Positions 5,060 to 8,957 of a stretch of DNA of 8,957 bases are shown one piece after another (positions within the stretch are counted from its first letter, which is position 1; each line of letters starts with the position of its first letter). Source of the DNA: Burkholderiales bacterium (GTDB lineage: Bacteria; Pseudomonadota; Gammaproteobacteria; Burkholderiales; CAIKXV01); the NCBI GenBank assembly GCA_014379045.1, contig JACMMK010000105.1:1-8957 (forward strand), given 5' to 3'. The notes beneath the pieces are model-generated. The model worked only from the letters and a program-made list of their open reading frames with translations. It searched no databases and was not told the origin of the DNA. Position numbers and translations under genes: made by a program.

Positions 5060-7344
5060 GCCCGGCCGACTCGCGGCGCGATCGCGCTGCGGCCGCGCTA
5101 TCGCGCATCGGTGCGGGCATTGTCACGCAGCGCTGGTTTGCACCGGGCCTGGCGCTGGCCCTGGCACTCGCCCTGATCGCCCCACTGCCGGTATCTGCGC
5201 AAGGCGACGCGCGCGCGCAGGCAGACCGGGCCAGGGCATCGATCCCCGAGCGTGTGCGTGATCGGGCGCTGCGTGGCGACCCGGTGGAAGTGCTGGTCGT
5301 GCTCGACGACAGCGAGGTCGAGGCTGCGTTGTCAGCAGCCGGGCCCGCGCTGCGTGGCGCGGCGCGCAACGCGTTGCGCCAGAACCGGCGCGACCTCATC
5401 AAGCAACGCATGCTGGCGCGCTTCGCGCCCGGCGAGATCGAGGTGCTGCGCCGATTCGATCAGCTGCCGATGAAGTTTCTGCGGTTGCGTTCGAACGCGG
5501 CGCTCGAAGCGCTCGCGCGCGATCCGTCGGTACTGGAGGTGCTGGAGAATCTTCCACGCTTCGCCCACGATACGCAGGCGCTCGGATTGATCGGCCAGCC
5601 GGCGGCGCTTGCAGCCGGCCTGCAGGGCGCGAACACCGCGGTCGTGGTCATCGACTCGGGACTCGACTACACGCGCGCGGAGTTCGGCAACTGCACGGCG
5701 CCCGGCGTGCCGGCGGGGTGCCGTGTCGTCGTCGCCTTCGATACCGCGCCCGACGATGGCGTGCGCGACGACGCCACGCTGCACGGCACGCGCGTCGCAG
5801 CCACCGTCGCGATCACCGCCCCGCAGACCCGGCTGATCGGCATCGATGCATTCCAGGGCGATTTTGCCTACGATAGCGACATCATCGAAGGCATCAACTG
5901 GGCGATCGCCAATCGGGCGACATGGAACATCGCGGCGATCAACATGAGCCTCGGCGACAGCCGCCGGTTCACCGCAGCCTGCAGCTTCAGCAATTCGTAT
6001 CGGGTGCCGATCTCGCAGGCGTTAGCCGCCGGGATCGTCACCGTGATCTCTTCGGGCAACTCGGCGTTCTACGATCACGATATCGACCCGTCGACCCCGG
6101 ACGTGTTCGGTGCGGGCATCGCATCGCCTGCGTGCACGCCGCTCGCCATATCGGTCGGCGCGGTCTACGACGCAGCGATCGGCGGCGTCGGCTTCTCCGA
6201 CTGCAGCGACGCGTCGACTGCGGCCGACCAGCCGACGTGCTTTTCCCAGGTGGCTCCGATCCTGTCGCTGCTTGCGCCCGGCGGGTCGATCGCACTGCTG
6301 GGCGGACAGAGCTTCGGCACCTCGTTCTCGGCACCGTTCGTCGCCGGCGCGGTCGCCCTGCTGCGCAGCGCACGACCGGGCGAATCGGCGACGCAACTCG
6401 TCGCGCGCCTGACCCAGTTCGGCCGATCCGTGTTCGACGCGCGCGTCGGGGCGTCGTTTCCCCGCCTGGCGATTGCGGGATCGCTGCAGCTCCCCGCCAA
6501 CGATCGGTTCGCCGATGCGCTCGTGTTGAGCGGCAGCACCGGACAGACCTCCGGGTCCAACGTGCTCGCGACCCGCGAAGCGGGTGAGCCGAACCATGCG
6601 GGCGTCACCGGCAGCGCGTCGGTGTGGTGGCGCTGGACCGCGCCGACCACCGGCACGGTGACGTGGAATACGGTCGGCAGCACGTTCGACACCACGCTCG
6701 CCGCGTATACCGGTAGTTCCGTATCGGCGTTGAACCCGATCGCCGCCGACAACGATTCAGGCGGGGGCGGTACCAGTGCGTTCACGTTCCCGACGAATGC
6801 GGGGGTCGTCTACGCGCTCGCGGTCGATGGCGTGTCAGGCCAGGGGGCCATCACGCTCGCGTGGTCTGTCGCCGTGATACCGGTTGCGGACATCGGCGTA
6901 TCCCTCATCATCAGCCCGCCCGACCCGCCGCTCGGTACCGATGCGACGGTCAGCGCCACCGTCGTCAACAACGGCCCGGCGAACGCGCAACTGTTGACCC
7001 TGACGCTGCCGATTCCGGCCTCGACTGCATTGACGGGCCTGTCCGCCGGGTGCGTCGAGACCGGTGCCGCCGTTCAGTGCACGCTCTCTTCGCTGGCCGC
7101 CAGTGCGAGCGCGTCGTTCACTATCCTGCTTCGGGGGGTCGTGCCCGGCCCGACGGCCGTCAGCGTCACGATATCCGCGGCGACCAGCGACCCGGCGCAG
7201 AGCAACAATGCGGCGACGATTCCGTTCCAGATCAACGCGCCGCCCGTGCCCCACGGCGACGTGCCGCTTCCGGGATGGGCTTTGCTTCTCGCCGCACTGG
7301 GTGTGTTCGGCGCCGCGCTTCGAGCGCGGTATAGAGCGTCCTGA
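5056..7344 (+). CDS. Secreted S8 subtilisin-like protease with C-terminal sorting tail
   Basis: 762 residues from GTG 5056, which overlaps the previous stop (GTGA) and gives a good signal peptide: Arg-rich start, hydrophobic core at 31-45, likely cleavage after VSA at 46-48. An I9-like inhibitor propeptide spans about 75-165. The S8 domain (about 190-455) has Asp200 in VIDSGLD, His243 in LHGTRVA, Asn335 in SSGNS and Ser423 in GTSFSAP, a complete active site. A beta-sandwich similar to pre-peptidase C-terminal domains follows (about 482-605: NDRFADA, WWRWTAP, FDTTLAAYTG), then a DUF11-like domain (about 611-725: VVNNGPA, DPAQSNN). The tail VPLPGWALLL plus an Arg-rich end (736-762) resembles an exosortase signal. 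Several cysteine pairs suit an exported, disulfide-bonded protein. It is the likely substrate of the exosortase in its operon. The protease's own target is unknown. Confidence 0.9.
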   Translation: MSPADSRRDRAAAALSRIGAGIVTQRWFAPGLALALALALIAPLPVSAQGDARAQADRARASIPERVRDRALRGDPVEVLVVLDDSEVEAALSAAGPALRGAARNALRQNRRDLIKQRMLARFAPGEIEVLRRFDQLPMKFLRLRSNAALEALARDPSVLEVLENLPRFAHDTQALGLIGQPAALAAGLQGANTAVVVIDSGLDYTRAEFGNCTAPGVPAGCRVVVAFDTAPDDGVRDDATLHGTRVAATVAITAPQTRLIGIDAFQGDFAYDSDIIEGINWAIANRATWNIAAINMSLGDSRRFTAACSFSNSYRVPISQALAAGIVTVISSGNSAFYDHDIDPSTPDVFGAGIASPACTPLAISVGAVYDAAIGGVGFSDCSDASTAADQPTCFSQVAPILSLLAPGGSIALLGGQSFGTSFSAPFVAGAVALLRSARPGESATQLVARLTQFGRSVFDARVGASFPRLAIAGSLQLPANDRFADALVLSGSTGQTSGSNVLATREAGEPNHAGVTGSASVWWRWTAPTTGTVTWNTVGSTFDTTLAAYTGSSVSALNPIAADNDSGGGGTSAFTFPTNAGVVYALAVDGVSGQGAITLAWSVAVIPVADIGVSLIISPPDPPLGTDATVSATVVNNGPANAQLLTLTLPIPASTALTGLSAGCVETGAAVQCTLSSLAASASASFTILLRGVVPGPTAVSVTISAATSDPAQSNNAATIPFQINAPPVPHGDVPLPGWALLLAALGVFGAALRARYRAS
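7261..7341 (+). other. Putative IPTL-like exosortase sorting signal of the protease
   Basis: These bases encode the last 27 residues (736-762): a Pro/Trp motif VPLPGW, a 14-residue hydrophobic helix, and RARYR before the stop. This three-part layout is that of CTERM signals. Compared with the known IPTLSEWG pattern, the Pro at position 2, Leu or Thr-Leu region and Trp are kept, while the serine and the Gly after Trp are not. Identification as the XrtH signal rests on operon context. Confidence 0.65.
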
Positions 7345-7382
7345 CCCGCGGCGCTGCATGATCAGCCGGGCAGTCGCAGGAC
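7338..7382. terminator. Composite inverted repeat between convergent genes
   Basis: Three nested arms pair: GTCCTG (7338-7343) with CAGGAC (7377-7382), CCCG (7345-7348) with CGGG (7367-7370), and GCTG (7353-7356) with CAGC (7363-7366), around a CATGAT loop. It covers the stop codons of both the protease (+) and pdeM (-), which are only 17 bp apart. No T-run is seen on either strand, so bidirectional termination is a suggestion from position and symmetry only. Confidence 0.35.
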
Positions 7383-8072
7383 CTGTTCGCCTGCCACCAC
7401 CCAGATCCGGTCCGCAGGCTGGCGCGCGATCCGAAACCCCCCGGTGAACGCACCGAACGCGGGCAGCACCGCCGCGCGCGGGCCGAACACGAAGCACGGC
7501 GCCTGCACTCGCCCCAGGCCCCGGCCGTAGAGCCTGATCACCGGATGCAGATGACCGGCGAGCACGTAGGCGTCGTCGAGCGTTGCGGGATGATGACACA
7601 GGGCGAACGGCCCGATCCGATACGGCTCGGAATGGACCGTGATCGACAGCGCACTCGGCAGCGCGCCCGCGTGGCGGTCGTGATTGCCCATGATCAGCTC
7701 GAGCGCCACGCCTCGCCGTTGCGCGCACCACGAGCCCAGGCGCTCGAATGTCGGCGCATCGCGCGCGATCCGGCCGTGCATCAGGTCGCCCAGAAAGACG
7801 ATTCTGTCGATCGCATGGTTATCGAGCAGGGTGTCGAGGACGTCCAGGTTGTCATCGGTCGTGCCGCGCGGAATGGGCACGCCGTGCATGCGGAAGCGCG
7901 CGGCCTTGCCGAAATGCGCGTCGGCCACGAGCAGCATCCGTTGGCGCGCCCAGTACACCGCGCGCTGCGGAAGCAACGTCAACACCTCGCCGGCCACTTC
8001 GATCTGCGGGTGCGGGGGCGGCTTAGTCAACACGGCGGCAGTCCGCGTCGGTCGCCACCTCCGGCGCGGCAT
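7362..8072 (-). CDS. pdeM: Ligase-associated DNA damage response phosphoesterase PdeM
   Basis: 236 residues, a calcineurin-like metallophosphoesterase. Metal-binding motifs in order: ADAHFGKAARF (Asp51, His53), GDLMHG (Asp96), GNHDR (Asn130, His131), CHHP (His160) and GHLHP (His174, His176). The segment FGPRAAVLPAFGAFTGGF near the end is typical of PdeM, described as the endonuclease member of a bacterial set with an ATP-dependent ligase, a DEXH helicase and an exonuclease. The helicase lies directly upstream on the same strand, as expected. ATG 8072 is the furthest possible start, since an in-frame stop lies at 8076-8078. GTG 8033 or TTG 8030 would give a more usual length, because the conserved part begins at about residue 24. 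No start has a well-placed Shine-Dalgarno. The gene converges on the protease with 17 bp between stops. It probably acts on damaged DNA in the cytoplasm. Confidence 0.93.
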   Translation of the reverse strand: MPRRRWRPTRTAAVLTKPPPHPQIEVAGEVLTLLPQRAVYWARQRMLLVADAHFGKAARFRMHGVPIPRGTTDDNLDVLDTLLDNHAIDRIVFLGDLMHGRIARDAPTFERLGSWCAQRRGVALELIMGNHDRHAGALPSALSITVHSEPYRIGPFALCHHPATLDDAYVLAGHLHPVIRLYGRGLGRVQAPCFVFGPRAAVLPAFGAFTGGFRIARQPADRIWVVAGEQVLRLPG

Positions 8073-8076
8073 GACT

Positions 8077-8148
8077 CAGCCAGTCACCCAGCACGTCGCC
8101 CGGCGCTTCAGTCAACGGGTCAATGAGCACGTCGAGCAGCACGTCAAT
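8077..8148. repeat. Degenerate 12-bp tandem repeat, about six units
   Basis: Read on the + strand, units begin at 8077, 8089, 8101, 8113, 8125 and 8137 with consensus CAGCACGTC plus three variable bases. Matches over the nine core bases are 7, 9, 6, 6, 8 and 9; core positions 4, 8 and 9 (C, T, C) are invariant and AGCACGTC is exact in three units. A seventh match (7 of 9) follows in phase at 8161 after one poor unit. The array starts 5 bp upstream of the pdeM ATG and runs over the helicase stop codon (8144-8146), filling the gap between the genes. Unit length is a multiple of three, so it is open in some frames without evidence of translation. Role unknown. Confidence 0.6.
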
Positions 8149-8957
8149 TCGCCCGGTCCGCAGCGCGTTCGAGATCGGCCACCATGCGCGCAATGCGGTC
8201 ACCGACCTTCTCGGTCGAGACTTTCTCGCGGATGCGCCCGACCAGCAGCGGGAACGCGAACGGTGTCGGGTGGCGGGTCGCGACCAGCCGCAACCGCTGC
8301 GCGCGCATCCGGGCAAGGGTGGCGCGCAGGCGCACGATATCGAGCTCGTCGCGCATCACCTCGGCACGTGCCTGGGCGAGCAGCAGGTTGGCCGGGTCGT
8401 GTCGTTCGAACACATCGTGCAGCAGCCCAGCGCTGGCCTGCAGTTCGCGCGCGCGCTTGGGTTGCCCCGGAAAGCCGATGAAGATCAGACCCGACACGCG
8501 CGCGATCTCGCGAAACTGCCGGCGCGCGAGCTCGCCGGCGTTCAGACTCTGCAGCAGGTCGGCTTCGAGGTCGACGTCGCTCAACAGGTCGCCGTCGAAC
8601 GCCTGGCGCCAGTCGACCGGTATCGGCGACAGCAGTTCGAAACCGTAATCGCTGACCGCGATGCTGAACGTGTTGGGAGCCCGGCGCGACACGCGAAATC
8701 CCAGCAGCGACGCCAGACCCGTATGCACCAGCCGGCCGGCGAACGGGAAACAGAACAGGTGGTGCCCCTCGCGCGTGTCGACGGTTTCGACCAGCAGCTC
8801 GTCGGCACCCGGCACCACCGACCAGCGCTGCTGCAACTCGATCATGCGCGCTACCGATACGAGTTCGGGTTCGCTGCGGTCGCCGTCGCGCGCACGACCG
8901 AGCAGCGCGACCACGGCGTGCGCGAGCTCGGTGGACAACGGGCTGCGCCCGCCCATC
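8144..8957 (-). CDS. Ligase-associated DEXH-box (Lhr-like) helicase, C-terminal part
   Basis: The frame is open on the - strand from the window edge to the TGA at 8144-8146, giving 271 codons of the C-terminal end; the ATP-binding and helicase motifs must lie beyond the window. GGRSPLSTELA, the QQRWSVVP segment, LLVETV, REGHHLFCFPFAGRLVH, NTFSIAVSDYGFELLS, RHDPANLLLAQARAEV and TPFAFPLLVGRIRE, with STEKVGDR near the end, match the C-terminal domain of the ligase-associated DEXH helicase within the Lhr family. The family is a 3'-5' ATP-dependent nucleic acid translocase implicated in DNA damage response with a dedicated ATP-dependent ligase, an exonuclease and PdeM. The ligase and exonuclease genes would be expected further upstream, outside the window. 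pdeM follows after 71 bp on the same strand, the gap being filled by a 12-bp tandem repeat. The internal ATG near the edge is not a start. Confidence 0.93.
   Translation of the reverse strand, partial: MGGRSPLSTELAHAVVALLGRARDGDRSEPELVSVARMIELQQRWSVVPGADELLVETVDTREGHHLFCFPFAGRLVHTGLASLLGFRVSRRAPNTFSIAVSDYGFELLSPIPVDWRQAFDGDLLSDVDLEADLLQSLNAGELARRQFREIARVSGLIFIGFPGQPKRARELQASAGLLHDVFERHDPANLLLAQARAEVMRDELDIVRLRATLARMRAQRLRLVATRHPTPFAFPLLVGRIREKVSTEKVGDRIARMVADLERAADRAN

Noticed and set aside
6835..7731. Open frame of 298 codons on the - strand running through the pdeM end
   Set aside because: Different frame from the pdeM metal-binding motifs and antisense to the protease C-terminus; no recognisable domain.
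8055..8062. GGAGGTGG on the - strand as the pdeM ribosome site
   Set aside because: It lies inside the pdeM frame, and the next in-frame start (GTG 8033) is more than 20 nt away, too far for use.
8023..8316. 97-codon frame on the - strand with xDVL repeats
   Set aside because: Overlaps the helicase end in another frame; the regularity is explained by the 12-bp DNA repeat and no start signal is convincing.

Overview
The window is dense, G+C-rich bacterial DNA with strong third-position G/C bias and long antisense shadow frames. Gene content (a short IPTL-type exosortase, a ligase-associated repair helicase with PdeM, and an Fe-S bacterial photolyase) suggests a proteobacterium, most likely a gammaproteobacterium. 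That placement is inference from gene families only. No rRNA, tRNA, insertion sequence or CRISPR array is visible.

Left part (1-3806, + strand): a light-dependent DNA repair cluster. It holds the FAD-binding part of a photolyase/cryptochrome (cut by the window start), a complete photolyase/cryptochrome of the Fe-S (PhrB/CryB) type with its four cluster cysteines, a short-chain dehydrogenase-like protein lacking the catalytic tyrosine, and a 50-residue DUF2256 zinc-ribbon-like protein. The first three genes are joined by 4-bp stop/start overlaps (TTGA, then ATGA) and must be co-transcribed. DUF2256 follows after 76 bp.

Middle part (3889-7344, + strand): a compact protein-sorting operon. An exosortase of the H type, a four-helix membrane protein matching the exosortase H-associated family, and a secreted subtilisin-like protease overlap one another. 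The protease has a signal peptide, an I9-like propeptide, an S8 catalytic domain, a beta-sandwich, a DUF11-like domain and a C-terminal Pro/Trp-hydrophobic-Arg tail that looks like the exosortase substrate signal. Enzyme, accessory protein and likely substrate therefore sit in one transcription unit.

Right part (7362-8957, - strand, convergent): ligase-associated DNA damage response genes, namely the C-terminal part of the DEXH-box (Lhr-like) helicase (cut by the window end) followed by the phosphoesterase PdeM. Between them, running over the helicase stop codon, is a degenerate 12-bp tandem repeat of about six units that ordinary gene calling would not report. A composite inverted repeat spans the stop codons of the protease and pdeM.

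The most interesting points are the exosortase-accessory-protease unit with a divergent sorting motif, the tyrosine-less SDR and DUF2256 coupled to two photolyases, the missing inner electron-transfer tryptophan in the first photolyase, and the 12-bp repeat array.
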